A DNA stretch of 64,000 nucleotides from the NCBI GenBank assembly GCA_963841715.1, contig CAWJDP010000001.1, positions 558,001 through 622,000 of the forward strand, in the 5' to 3' direction. The position numbers and the translations under genes were made by a program. Under the pieces are notes generated by a model. The model had not been told where the DNA came from. It searched no databases and saw nothing but the letters and a program-made list of their open reading frames with translations. This document shows, in pieces, positions 37,103 through 46,172 of the stretch (position 1 is the first letter of the stretch; every line of letters starts with the position of its first letter). Source of the DNA: DASPWW01 sp963841715. Lineage in GTDB: Bacteria; Actinomycetota; Thermoleophilia; Solirubrobacterales; 70-9.

Positions 37103-37990
37103 TTGAGCATCAAGGTCACCAAGCTCCCCAACGCGAAGCCGCGCCCGCGCGATGTCGCGATCGGGACCTTCGACGGAGTCCACGTCGGGCACCGCGCGGT
37201 GATCGGAGACGCCGACACCGTGCTCACGTTCGAGCCTCATCCGGTGCGGATCCTCAACCCGGAGGCGGCGCCGAAGCTGATCATGCCGTTCGAGATCAAG
37301 CGCGATGTGATCGATGGCCTCGGCGTCGAAGAGCTCGTCGTTATCCCGTTCGACCGCGAGTTCGCCGGCATCGACCCGGCGGAGTTCTGCTCCAGTGTGC
37401 TCGTCGACCGGCTCGGCGCGAAGAACGTCTCCGTCGGTGAGAACTTCCGCTTCGGCAAGCGCGCCCGAGGCGACCCCGAGATGCTCGCGGAGCGCGACGA
37501 GTTCACAACCAGGATCGTCCCGCTGGTCGAGGTCGACGGCGAGACCGTGTCCTCGAGCCGGATCAGGGCGCTGATCGCCGCCGGCGCCCTCGACACCGCC
37601 GCGCGCTGCCTCGCGGCGCCCTACCTGCTCCAGGGTGAGGTCGTCGAGGGCGACACGCGCGGCCGCAGGCTTGGATTCCCGACCGCGAACATCGTCCCCG
37701 ACGACAGCCTCATCGTCCCCGGCCACGGTGTCTACGCGGCGTTCGCGAACGAGCATCCCGCGGCAGTCAACGTCGGTGTTCGCCCGCAGTTCGCGACCGG
37801 TCGCGGCCTGCTCGTCGAGGCGCACCTGATCGACTTCGAAGGCGACCTCTACGGGCGCGATCTGCGGATCGCGTTCGTTTCCCGGCTGCGCGGAGAGCGG
37901 CGCTTTCCCGGGGTCGAGGACCTGATCGCGCAGATGCACCGCGACGTGGAGGCGGCCCGAGAGCTCTGTGCTACTTTCTCCCCGCCGTAG
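37103..37990 (+). CDS. ribF: Bifunctional riboflavin kinase/FAD synthetase
   Basis: Makes FMN and FAD from riboflavin; 295 residues. The N-terminal nucleotidyltransferase has AIGTFDGVHVGHRAV and VLTFEPHPVRIL, and GENFRFGKRARGD. The C-terminal kinase has EGDTRGRRLGFPTANI. Only about 12 residues separate GVHVGH from TFEPHP, where most RibF proteins have 25-30, so the first helix seems deleted; this may be lineage-specific. It starts at TTG 14 nt after truB. Confidence 0.94.
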   Translation: MSIKVTKLPNAKPRPRDVAIGTFDGVHVGHRAVIGDADTVLTFEPHPVRILNPEAAPKLIMPFEIKRDVIDGLGVEELVVIPFDREFAGIDPAEFCSSVLVDRLGAKNVSVGENFRFGKRARGDPEMLAERDEFTTRIVPLVEVDGETVSSSRIRALIAAGALDTAARCLAAPYLLQGEVVEGDTRGRRLGFPTANIVPDDSLIVPGHGVYAAFANEHPAAVNVGVRPQFATGRGLLVEAHLIDFEGDLYGRDLRIAFVSRLRGERRFPGVEDLIAQMHRDVEAARELCATFSPP

Positions 37991-38042
37991 GGAGCGCTCC
38001 GAAGTTGGGGGGCGCTTCAAGCGTTTTGATGAACCGATTCGA

Positions 38043-38312
38043 ATGTCGCTGACGAAAGAGAAGAAAGCCGAGCTGATCGGCAAGTACGGCCGCGCCGACG
38101 GCGACACGGGGTCGGCGGAGGTCCAGGTCGCGCTGCTCACCGAGCGCATCAACGAGCTCACAGAGCACCTGCGCACCCACAGCAAGGACCACCACTCGCG
38201 GCGTGGACTGCTGATGCTCGTCGGCAAGCGGCGGCGCCTGCTCGCCTACCTCGAGCGCCACGACCTCGACCGCTACCGCGCGCTCGTCTCCGAGCTCGGC
38301 CTCCGGCACTAG
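38043..38312 (+). CDS. rpsO: 30S ribosomal protein S15
   Basis: An 89-residue primary 16S rRNA-binding protein, exact family length. It shows LIGKYGRADGDTGSAEVQVALLTERINELTEHL, HSRRGLLMLVGKRRRLLAYL. Start ATG in a short leader after ribF. S15 commonly autoregulates; the CGCTTCAAGCG repeat before the ATG might be involved, which is speculative. Confidence 0.97.
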   Translation: MSLTKEKKAELIGKYGRADGDTGSAEVQVALLTERINELTEHLRTHSKDHHSRRGLLMLVGKRRRLLAYLERHDLDRYRALVSELGLRH

Positions 38313-38328
38313 CCGCGAGGTCCACGGG

Positions 38329-38781
38329 GTGATCGCGGCAGGTACACCGGCGCCCGGCTTCTCGCTCCCGGACCACGACGGCAACATGGTCGGGCTCGAA
38401 GATTTCGAGGGAAGGAAGCTCGTGCTCGCCTTCTATCCGCTCGACTTCAGCCCCGTGTGCACGGACCAGCTCTCGATCTACCAGGAGGTCCTCGACGAGA
38501 TCGAGGCCGAGGGCGCGAGCCTTGTCGGCGTCAGCGTCGACTCGGCGTACTGCCACGCCGCGTTTCGCAAGCACCTCAACCTGGCGATCCCGCTGCTCGC
38601 GGACTTCAATCCCAAGGGCAAGATGGCCGAGTCCTACGGCGCCTACATCGAGGCGGCTGGGATCACCAACCGCTCGCTCGTGCTCGTCGACGAGGAGGGT
38701 AAGGTCGCATGGTCCTACGCGTCCGAGAAGGGTGAGATCCCGGGCGCGAACCTGATCTTCGACGCCTTGGCGGGAGACTGA
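38329..38781 (+). CDS. Peroxiredoxin (AhpC/TSA, Bcp/AhpE-like)
   Basis: A 150-residue thioredoxin-fold peroxidase. The peroxidatic Cys is in FYPLDFSPVCTDQLS. There is no obvious resolving Cys; the only other one (SAYCHAAF) lies mid-protein. This fits AhpE-like 1-Cys enzymes. It starts at GTG after rpsO and precedes a CPHC thioredoxin-fold protein, a likely partner in thiol chemistry. It reduces hydroperoxides in the cytoplasm. Confidence 0.92.
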   Translation: MIAAGTPAPGFSLPDHDGNMVGLEDFEGRKLVLAFYPLDFSPVCTDQLSIYQEVLDEIEAEGASLVGVSVDSAYCHAAFRKHLNLAIPLLADFNPKGKMAESYGAYIEAAGITNRSLVLVDEEGKVAWSYASEKGEIPGANLIFDALAGD

Positions 38782-38806
38782 CGTCTCCGAGCTGACCACG
38801 GCCGGG

Positions 38807-39286
38807 GTGCCTCCGGTCGGGCCCGACGACCACGTTCGCGGCGACGGGCCGGAGGCGATCCTCTATCTCGACCTCGGCTGCCCCCACTGCGCCGCAGCAT
38901 GGGGCCGGATCCGCGAGCTCGAGCTGCGGCTGGCGTTCCGCCACTTTCCGGTCGCGAGCAAGCACCCGCGCGCCCCGGCGCTGCACGCCGCGGCCGAGGC
39001 GGCGGGAATGCAGGCTGAGGAGCGGTTCTGGGAGATGTGCGACTCGCTGCTCGTTGACCGCGGGCATCACGACGATCCGCACCTGTGGGAGCGCGCCGAG
39101 CGCCTTGGACTCGACCTCGAGCGCTTCGAGGCCGACCGCCGCTCAGACGCCGTCGCCGAGCGCGTCAGGCGCGACTTCAGGGCCGGGATCCGCGCCGGGA
39201 TCGGCGGCACGCCCGCCGCGTTCGTCGACGGGAGCCTGGTTCCGGGTGACGTCGCAGAGCAGCTCGAAAGCGTCGCCGGCGCGTAG
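38807..39286 (+). CDS. DsbA-family thioredoxin-fold protein
   Basis: A 159-residue protein with the active-site CPHC in YLDLGCPHCAAAWGRI and the DsbA-like end RAGIGGTPAAFVDGSLVPGDV (cis-Pro loop GTPAAF). A DsbA helical insert lies between. No signal peptide is seen from the GTG start, so it should act in the cytoplasm, perhaps as a reductase for the adjacent peroxiredoxin. It resembles the C-terminal domain of NhaA-DsbA fusions, but no NhaA is present here. Confidence 0.85.
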   Translation: MPPVGPDDHVRGDGPEAILYLDLGCPHCAAAWGRIRELELRLAFRHFPVASKHPRAPALHAAAEAAGMQAEERFWEMCDSLLVDRGHHDDPHLWERAERLGLDLERFEADRRSDAVAERVRRDFRAGIRAGIGGTPAAFVDGSLVPGDVAEQLESVAGA

Positions 39287-39409
39287 CCAGCCCCTCGGCG
39301 TCCGCATCGTCAGCAATTCGCGTCCCTGTACCATTCGGCGCGAACTAATCGAGAAAGTCGATGAAGCGAGGGGTCGCACCGAGGGCGACCTGAAGGGAAA
39401 AGCGAATAG
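39287..39409 (+). promoter_or_regulatory. pnp leader with GC-rich hairpin
   Basis: The 123 nt before pnp hold a possible -10 (TACCAT near 39329) and a hairpin GGTCGC-ACCGAG-GGCGACC near 39372-39392, then a purine-rich GAAGGGAAAAG before the ATG. An actinobacterial leader RNA (Actino-pnp type) is known at this position, but I could not match its consensus base by base. Confidence 0.4.
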
Positions 39410-41650
39410 ATGAGCATGTTTGACGTTAGCCGCGTCTCGGTTGAGGTGGGCGGCGAAGAGATCTCGTTCGAGACGGGCAGGCTCGCCCGACAGGCGAGTG
39501 GAGCCGTGGTCGTCCAGGGTGGCGAGACGATGGTGCTGTGCACCGCGACCGCCGGCAACCTGCGCGATGTGGACTTCCTGCCCTTGACCGTCGACGTCGA
39601 GGAGCGCCACTACTCGGTCGGCAAGATCCCGGGGTCGTTCTTCCGCCGCGAGGCTCGCCCCGGCGAGAAGGGAATCCTGACCGCACGGATGATCGACAGG
39701 CCGCTGCGGCCCCTGTTCCCGAAGGGATGGCACTACGAAACGCAGCTCGTCTGTCTGACCCTGTCGGCTGAGCACGAGCACCCGTACGACATTCTGGCGA
39801 TGAACGGCGCCTCCGCCGCGCTCGCCGTCTCCCAGATCCCCGTCGCCACCCACGTCGGCGCGGTCCGGATCGGCAAGCTCGACGGCGACTTCGTCGTCAA
39901 CCCCTCCGAGGAGAGCTTCGAGGAGCTGACTATGGACCTGATCGTCTCGGGCTCGGATGAGGCGATCCTGATGGTCGAGTGCGGCGCCGAGGGTGTCGGC
40001 GAGGCCGAGATCCTCGACGCGCTCGACATCGCCCACGGCGAGATCAAGAAGCTGTGCTCGACGATGGAGGAACTGCGCTCGCAGGCGGGCACGCCGAAGC
40101 AGGAGGTCGAGGCGCCCGAGATCGACTCGGCGCTGCTCGATCAGATCAAGAGCTCGCACGGCGCGGCGATCGACGAGGCGACCCAGGTCGCCGACAAGCT
40201 CGCCCGCGGCGAGGCAACGGACACGGTCGAGGAGGAGGTCGTCGCCAAGTACGCCGAGGCCGCGAACGGCGATGAGCCCGATCCCGAGCGGGTCGCCGAG
40301 GTCAAGGCCGCGTTCGCCAAGCTCGAGAAGGACACGGTCCGACAGCGGATCGCGGTCGACAAGAAGCGGCCGGATGGGCGCGCCAAGGACGAGATTCGCC
40401 CGATCGAGTGCGACGTCGACATCGCGCCCCGCGTCCACGGCTCAGCGCTGTTCACGCGCGGGGAGACGCAGATCCTCTCCAACGTCGCGCTCGGGACGAC
40501 GCGGATGGACATGAAGATCGACAACCTCGGGCTCGAGACCACGAAGCGGTTCTGGCACCACTACAACTTCCCGCCGTTCTCGGTCGGGGAGGCCGGCTTC
40601 ATGCGGGGCCCGAAGCGCCGCGACATCGGCCACGGAGCGCTCGCCGAGCGCGCGCTGACGCCGATCATCCCCTCGGAGGAGGAGTTTCCGTACGTGATCC
40701 GGGTCGTCTCCGAGACGCTGGAGTCGAACGGGTCCTCGTCGATGGGCTCCGTGTGCGCGTCGTCGATGGCGCTGATGGCGGCCGGGGTCCCGGTCTCAGA
40801 CGCCGTCGCGGGCGTCGCGATGGGCCTGATCAAGGAGGGCGACGAGCACATCGTGCTCACCGACATCGCCGGCGTCGAGGATCACCTCGGTGACATGGAC
40901 TTCAAGGTCGCCGGAACGGCCGAGGGCATCAACGCCCTGCAGATGGACATCAAGATTGCCGGCGTCACCTTCGACATCCTGCGCGAGGCGCTCGAGCAGG
41001 CCCGGCTCGGGAGGCTGTTCATCCTCGAGAAGATGAACGCGACGATCTCCGAGCCTCGCGAGAAGCTCTCGCCGACGGCGCCGCGAATCGAGTCGATCCA
41101 GATCGACCCCGACAAGATCGGCGCACTGATCGGAAAGGGCGGCGAGACGATTCGCGCCCTGACCGAGGAGTTCGAGGCCGAGATCGACGTCGACGACGAC
41201 GGCACGGTCAGGGTCTACGCGGCGTCGGGCGAGCTCGTCGAGGCGTGCATCGACCGCATCCGCGCGATGACCAAGGAGGCCGAGGTCGGGGACAAGTTCA
41301 CCGGCAAGGTCGTGAAGACGACGACGTTCGGTGCCTTCGTCGAGCTGACGAAGGGCACGGACGGGCTCCTGCACATCTCGAACGTGAAGCCCGGTGAGCG
41401 GGTCGACGCGGTCGAGGACGTGCTCAGCTCCGGCGACGAGATCGACGTCACCGTGGTCGAGGTCGACCCGGAGCGCGGCCGCATCGGCCTGCGCCTCAGC
41501 GACGATCCGGCCGTCGAGGGCAAGAGCGCCACGGAGCTGACCGAGGTTGGCTCCGGCGATCGCGGCCCCCGCGGCGGGGGCGACGGCAGGGGCCGGGGCG
41601 GACGCGGCCGCGACGGACGCGGTCGCGGCGGCGAGCGCCGCCGACGGTGA
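39410..41650 (+). CDS. pnp: Polyribonucleotide nucleotidyltransferase (PNPase)
   Basis: Phosphorolytic 3'-5' exonuclease, 746 residues. First RNase PH-like domain (GGETMVLCTATAG, PGSFFRREARPGEKG), helical domain, then the catalytic second RNase PH domain (HYNFPPFSVGEAGFMRGPKRRDIGHG, SNGSSSMGSVCASSMALM). KH (IGALIGKGGETIRAL) and S1 (FTGKVVKTTTFGAFVEL) follow. It ends in an Arg/Gly-rich tail (GRGRGGRGRDGRGRGGERRRR), an RNA-binding extension. The stop overlaps the peptidase GTG. Confidence 0.97.
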   Translation: MSMFDVSRVSVEVGGEEISFETGRLARQASGAVVVQGGETMVLCTATAGNLRDVDFLPLTVDVEERHYSVGKIPGSFFRREARPGEKGILTARMIDRPLRPLFPKGWHYETQLVCLTLSAEHEHPYDILAMNGASAALAVSQIPVATHVGAVRIGKLDGDFVVNPSEESFEELTMDLIVSGSDEAILMVECGAEGVGEAEILDALDIAHGEIKKLCSTMEELRSQAGTPKQEVEAPEIDSALLDQIKSSHGAAIDEATQVADKLARGEATDTVEEEVVAKYAEAANGDEPDPERVAEVKAAFAKLEKDTVRQRIAVDKKRPDGRAKDEIRPIECDVDIAPRVHGSALFTRGETQILSNVALGTTRMDMKIDNLGLETTKRFWHHYNFPPFSVGEAGFMRGPKRRDIGHGALAERALTPIIPSEEEFPYVIRVVSETLESNGSSSMGSVCASSMALMAAGVPVSDAVAGVAMGLIKEGDEHIVLTDIAGVEDHLGDMDFKVAGTAEGINALQMDIKIAGVTFDILREALEQARLGRLFILEKMNATISEPREKLSPTAPRIESIQIDPDKIGALIGKGGETIRALTEEFEAEIDVDDDGTVRVYAASGELVEACIDRIRAMTKEAEVGDKFTGKVVKTTTFGAFVELTKGTDGLLHISNVKPGERVDAVEDVLSSGDEIDVTVVEVDPERGRIGLRLSDDPAVEGKSATELTEVGSGDRGPRGGGDGRGRGGRGRDGRGRGGERRRR

Positions 41651-42942
41651 GCGAAGCGCCCGCGCTGCCCGAGGGAGTCGAGCTCACCGAGCTCGACTCC
41701 GGAGTCCGGGTCGTGACCGAGGCCGTTCCCTCGGTCCGCTCGGTCGCGCTCGGGCTCTGGGTGCGGACCGGCTCCCGCGACGAGCAGCTCTCCCAGGCGG
41801 GCGTTTCGCACTTCCTCGAGCACATGCTGTTCAAGGGCACAAAGCGCCACTCCGCGATTGAGATCTCCGAGCTCTTCGACGGACTCGGCGCCCAGATCAA
41901 CGCCGCGACGAGCAAGGAGGCGACGAACCTGTTCGCGCGCTTCCTCGACACCCATGTCGCCGACGCCTTCGACCTCCTCGGGGAGATGCTGCTCGCGCCC
42001 ACCTACGCCGAGGTGGACTCCGAGCGCGAGGTCGTGCTCGAGGAGATCGCGATGTACGAGGACGAGCCCCAGGACCGCGTTCACGACGTGCTCGGCGAGG
42101 CCGTCTTCGGCACCCATCCGCTCGGGCGCCGCGTGCTCGGCGAGGCCGACGTGATCGCGTCGATCCCGGTTGCCGACATCGACTCCTATCACTCGCGCCG
42201 CTACATCGCCCCGAACATCGTCGTCGCGGCGGCGGGGAACGTCGACCATGCCGAGATCGTCGAGCTCGCGGGGCGCGACGTCGCGCCCGCGGGCCGAGGC
42301 GACGACGGGGCGACCGAGGGGCCCCCTGCGTTCGAGCCGCGGACGCTGTTCCTGCCCAAGGAGACCGAGCAGTACCACATCTGCTTCGGCGGGCCTGGAA
42401 TCGCGCGCAGCGACGAGCGTCGCTACGCGCTTGGCGTCCTCGACTCGATCTTCGGCGGCTCGACCTCGTCGCGGCTGTTCCGCGAGATCCGCGAGAAGCG
42501 CGGGCTTGCCTACTCGGTCGGCTCCTACACCGAGCAGTACGAGGACAGCGGGATGGTCGCGCTCTACGTCGGCACCCGCGCCGAGAACGTCGCCGAGACG
42601 TGCGAGATCGTCGGCCGTGAGCTCGCCCGGCTCGAGTCCGACGGGGTCTCCGACGAGGAGCTCGAGCGGGCGAAGGAGCACGTCAAGGGGCGATTGGTTC
42701 TGGGCCTCGAGTCAACGAGCGCGCGGATGTCGAGAATCGGGCGCGCGATGCTGCACGACGTGCCGCTGCTCTCGCTCGACGAGATGATCGCCCGCATCGA
42801 CGCGATCGAGGCGGCTGAGCTCGCCGAGCTCGCCGCCGAGATCTACACGCCGGGCGGCCTCTCCGCCGCCTGCGTCGGCAAGAGCGAGGAGAGCTTCCGC
42901 GAGGCGATCGCCCCCGTCAGCAAGGAGCTCGCCGCCGCGTGA
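41647..42942 (+). CDS. M16 family zinc peptidase
   Basis: A 431-residue pitrilysin-type protease (insulinase fold). The inverted zinc motif is HFLEHMLFKG (H-x2-E-H) with a downstream Glu in EREVVLEEIAMYEDEP. The second half has the non-catalytic domain with EIREKRGLAYSVGSY, an R/Y pair typical of active PreP-like or processing-peptidase-like enzymes. Coupling to pnp is the usual arrangement. It probably cleaves small peptides in the cytoplasm. Confidence 0.93.
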   Translation: MSEAPALPEGVELTELDSGVRVVTEAVPSVRSVALGLWVRTGSRDEQLSQAGVSHFLEHMLFKGTKRHSAIEISELFDGLGAQINAATSKEATNLFARFLDTHVADAFDLLGEMLLAPTYAEVDSEREVVLEEIAMYEDEPQDRVHDVLGEAVFGTHPLGRRVLGEADVIASIPVADIDSYHSRRYIAPNIVVAAAGNVDHAEIVELAGRDVAPAGRGDDGATEGPPAFEPRTLFLPKETEQYHICFGGPGIARSDERRYALGVLDSIFGGSTSSRLFREIREKRGLAYSVGSYTEQYEDSGMVALYVGTRAENVAETCEIVGRELARLESDGVSDEELERAKEHVKGRLVLGLESTSARMSRIGRAMLHDVPLLSLDEMIARIDAIEAAELAELAAEIYTPGGLSAACVGKSEESFREAIAPVSKELAAA

Positions 42943-43009
42943 ACCGTTCCCGCGACGTGATCAGCTTCGCTTCCGCCGTCGCGGGGTTTGTGCTTGTCTC
43001 ACGGTTGAG

Positions 43010-43684
43010 TTGATTTCCGTCGCAGTATCAGGCGCGGCCGGGCGCATGGGCGCGACTGTGTGCGAGGCGGTGGAGGAGGCGGATGACACCGAGCTAGTCG
43101 GCCGCGCCGACCCCGTGCTCGACGCGCAGCTCGTGGATGTGCTCGATGACGCGGAGGTCGTCGTCGACTTCAGCACGCCGGAGACCGCGCTCGACAACAT
43201 CCGCGCCTGCGTGTCCGCCGGGGTCCATGTCGTCGTCGGGACGACGGGCTTCGACCCCGACGATGCCGCGGCGCTCGTCGCCGAGTCCGAGCAGGACGGG
43301 GCCAGGTGCTTCGTCGCCCCCAACTTCGCAATCGGCGCGGTCCTGATGATGCAGGCGGCAAAGCTCGCAGCGCCGCACATGCCCGAGTGCGAGATCGTCG
43401 AGCTCCACCACGACCGCAAGCTCGACGCACCCTCTGGGACCGCGCAGCGCACGGCAGAGCTGATCCGCGACGCCGGCGGGAACGTCCACGACCCGATCCA
43501 CTCGGTTCGCCTCCCGGGGCTCGTCGCGCACCAGGAGGTCATCCTCGGGGGCGAGGGCCAGACGCTGACGATCCGCCACGACTCGATCGACCGACGCTCG
43601 TTCATGCCCGGCGTTCTGCTCGCCGTCCGGCGGATCGGCGAGCTCGACGAGCCCTTCACGGTGGGCCTCGAGGCTCTGCTTTAG
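43010..43684 (+). CDS. dapB: 4-hydroxy-tetrahydrodipicolinate reductase
   Basis: NAD(P)H reductase in lysine/diaminopimelate synthesis, 224 residues. It shows VAVSGAAGRMGATVCEAV (Rossmann loop), VVGTTGFD, APNFAIGAVLMMQ, and the catalytic EIVELHHDRKLDAPSGTA. Slightly short for the family. The start is TTG at 43010, immediately before the Rossmann strand. dapA lies two genes downstream. Confidence 0.95.
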   Translation: MISVAVSGAAGRMGATVCEAVEEADDTELVGRADPVLDAQLVDVLDDAEVVVDFSTPETALDNIRACVSAGVHVVVGTTGFDPDDAAALVAESEQDGARCFVAPNFAIGAVLMMQAAKLAAPHMPECEIVELHHDRKLDAPSGTAQRTAELIRDAGGNVHDPIHSVRLPGLVAHQEVILGGEGQTLTIRHDSIDRRSFMPGVLLAVRRIGELDEPFTVGLEALL

Positions 43685-43729
43685 GGTTCAGCCGACGGCG
43701 CCGATCAACCGACTGAGAAGGAGGTCGCC

Positions 43730-45211
43730 GTGACCGAGGGGGTAGCTGCAAGAGGTCTGAGCCAGGACGAGCTTGCGCGCATGGACGCCACCGACCAGGC
43801 GGAGCTGGTGCGCTCGGGCACGGCGAGCCCGGAGGAGCTCGTCGAGGCCGCGATCGAACGGATCGAATCCGTGAACGAGGTCGTGAACGCGGTCATCCAC
43901 CCGCTGTTCGACAAGGCCCGCGAGGCGGCGGCGGCGGGTCCGCCCGACGGACCGTTCACCGGCGTGCCGCTCGTGAACAAGGACCTCGGCGCGGCGTTCG
44001 CGGGTGATCCCCTCCACCTCGGGATGCGCCTGCTGAAGGAGATCGGGTTCACGGCCCCGATGGACAGCTACCTCGCGGAGCGGTTCCGGGGGGCGGGGTT
44101 CGTGACCGTCGGGAAGACGAACACGCCCGAGCTCGGGATCCTGCCGACGACCGAGCCGGATGCCTACGGCCCTACCCACAACCCGTGGGACACCTCTCGC
44201 TCTCCGGGCGGCTCGAGCGGCGGATCGGCAGCGGCCGTTGCGTCGGGGATGGTCCCGATCGGGCACGCGAACGACGGCGGTGGGTCGATCAGGATCCCGG
44301 CCGCCGCGTGTGGGCTCGTCGGATTGAAGCCGACGCGGCAGCGGATCAGCGAGGGGCCCCTGATCGGCGACAACATGTCCGGCCTCACCGCCGAGCTTGT
44401 GGTCTCGAAGTCGGTGCGCGACACCGCCGCCGTCCTCGACGCCGTCCACGGGCCCGCACCGGGCGACCCGTATGTGGCGCCGCCACCCGAGCGGCCGTAC
44501 GTCGAGGAGCTCGACGCCGATCCCGGCAAGCTGCGGGTTGGGATCCTCACCGAGCCTCCGCTCGACGCGCCGCCGGACGCAGTCGTCGTCGAGGCGGCAC
44601 ACGAGGCCGCGGGAATGCTCGAGGCGCTCGGGCACGCTGTCGCGGACTCGGCTCCCCAGGGCCTGGAGGGGTTCGACATCATCGACTCGTTCCTGACGCG
44701 GTGGATGGCCGGGCAGGCGCAGATCCTGGACCAGTTCGGAGCGCAGTCTGGCCGCAAGGTGACCGAGGACGACGTCGAGCCCCTGACCTGGGCGCTCGCC
44801 GAGGAGGGGTGGCGCCGGAGCGCCGCCCAGTACCTCGAGGCGATCGCCCAACACCAACAGATCTCGCGCATGATCGCCGGCTGGTTCGAGTCCGGGTTCG
44901 ACCTGCTGTTGACGCCGACGATGGGTGAGCTGCCGACGCCGCTCGGGACCTTCGACGACTCCGGGCCCGAGCCGATCGCCGCGATCCAGCGCGCCGCGAA
45001 GACCGCGGCGTTCACCGCGCTCTACAACGCGACCGGCCAGCCTGCGATCTCCGTGCCGCTGTGCTGGAGCGAGGAGGGCCTGCCGATCGGGATTCAGCTC
45101 GTCGCTCCGTTCGGGGGCGAGGATGTGCTGATCCGGATCGCCGCCCAGCTCGAGCGCGCGCACCCGTGGTCGGATCGCACGCCTCCTGTGTTCGCCGGCG
45201 GAAATGACTGA
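43730..45211 (+). CDS. Amidase signature family enzyme
   Basis: A 493-residue amidase. Catalytic Ser-cisSer-Lys: Lys in PLVNKDLGA, and the SPGGSSGGSAAAVASGM and GHANDGGGSIRIPAA segments holding the two serines. Sequence order and length fit a broad amide hydrolase (6-aminohexanoate-cyclic-dimer hydrolase-like), not GatA, whose genes gatB/gatC are absent here. GTG start with GAAGGAGG 6 nt upstream. It sits between dapB and dapA without obvious functional link. Confidence 0.9.
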   Translation: MTEGVAARGLSQDELARMDATDQAELVRSGTASPEELVEAAIERIESVNEVVNAVIHPLFDKAREAAAAGPPDGPFTGVPLVNKDLGAAFAGDPLHLGMRLLKEIGFTAPMDSYLAERFRGAGFVTVGKTNTPELGILPTTEPDAYGPTHNPWDTSRSPGGSSGGSAAAVASGMVPIGHANDGGGSIRIPAAACGLVGLKPTRQRISEGPLIGDNMSGLTAELVVSKSVRDTAAVLDAVHGPAPGDPYVAPPPERPYVEELDADPGKLRVGILTEPPLDAPPDAVVVEAAHEAAGMLEALGHAVADSAPQGLEGFDIIDSFLTRWMAGQAQILDQFGAQSGRKVTEDDVEPLTWALAEEGWRRSAAQYLEAIAQHQQISRMIAGWFESGFDLLLTPTMGELPTPLGTFDDSGPEPIAAIQRAAKTAAFTALYNATGQPAISVPLCWSEEGLPIGIQLVAPFGGEDVLIRIAAQLERAHPWSDRTPPVFAGGND

Positions 45212-45289
45212 TACCCACCTGTTTCACCCCTCGCGTCGATCCCTCGGTCCTCCGCTCGGCGCCCAAGCCAATCCTCCATACTGCTGGCG

Positions 45290-46171
45290 ATGAGCACGAT
45301 CTCGGGTGTGCTGACGGCGATGGTGACGCCGTTCGACGAGACGGGCGCGGTCGACGTCGAGGCAGCGCGGCGCCTCGCGCGGTACCTCGTCGAGCACGGC
45401 TCGCACGGCCTCGTAGTCTCCGGGACGAGCGGCGAGTCGCCGACCCTCGACGACGAGGAGAAGCTGACGCTGCTTCGAGCCGTCGCCGAGGAGGTCGGCG
45501 ACGTGGCTACGATCGTGTTCGGCAGCGGCTCGAACGACACCCACCACTCCGTCGAGCTGACGCGAGCTGGCGCCGCCGCCGGAGCCGACGCTTGCCTGGT
45601 CGTTACGCCGTACTACAACAAGCCCAACCGGGCCGGGCTGAGGGCGCACTTCCGCACCGTTGCCGAGGCGGCGGGCGAAACCCCGGTCGTGCTCTACAAC
45701 ATCCCGTCGCGGTGCGTGATCAACCTCGACCCCGAGTTCATGGCCGAGCTCGCCGCCGAGGTCGACAACATCGTCGGCGTCAAGCAGGCGAACAACGACG
45801 ACCTCGGGCCGATCGAGGGGCTCGACGTGCTCGCCGGAAACGACGAGATCTTCCTGCGCTGCCTCGAGATCGGCGGCACCGGCGGGATCCTCGTCTCCTC
45901 GCATCTCGTCGGACCGGAGATGCGCGACCTGTACGACGCGGCGACGGGCGGTGACCTCGATCGGGCACGGGAGATCAACGACTCGATCCGCGGCGTCTAC
46001 GAGGCGACGACGGTGACCTCCAACCCGATCCCTGTGAAGGCCGCGCTGGAGATGCTCGGCGTGATCCCGGGCCGGCTGCGACTGCCGATGATCGAGGCCG
46101 ACCAGGAACAGCGCGCGGCCGTGCGCGCGGCGCTGGAGCACCAGGGCCTTCTCGCGACGACCAGCGGCTAG
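45290..46171 (+). CDS. dapA: 4-hydroxy-tetrahydrodipicolinate synthase
   Basis: Class I aldolase-type lyase condensing pyruvate and aspartate semialdehyde, 293 residues. It shows SGVLTAMVTPFDETGAVD, VSGTSGESPTL, the Tyr segment VVTPYYNKPN, and the Schiff-base lysine in NIVGVKQANND. CATACT 13 nt before the ATG and no Shine-Dalgarno suggest a leaderless mRNA. rnj follows within 2 nt. Confidence 0.95.
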   Translation: MSTISGVLTAMVTPFDETGAVDVEAARRLARYLVEHGSHGLVVSGTSGESPTLDDEEKLTLLRAVAEEVGDVATIVFGSGSNDTHHSVELTRAGAAAGADACLVVTPYYNKPNRAGLRAHFRTVAEAAGETPVVLYNIPSRCVINLDPEFMAELAAEVDNIVGVKQANNDDLGPIEGLDVLAGNDEIFLRCLEIGGTGGILVSSHLVGPEMRDLYDAATGGDLDRAREINDSIRGVYEATTVTSNPIPVKAALEMLGVIPGRLRLPMIEADQEQRAAVRAALEHQGLLATTSG

Positions 46172-46172
46172 C

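Noticed and set aside
37981..38042. Terminator or S15 autoregulatory structure before rpsO
   Set aside because: The CGCTT/AAGCG repeat is too short and its loop too small to support a confident call.
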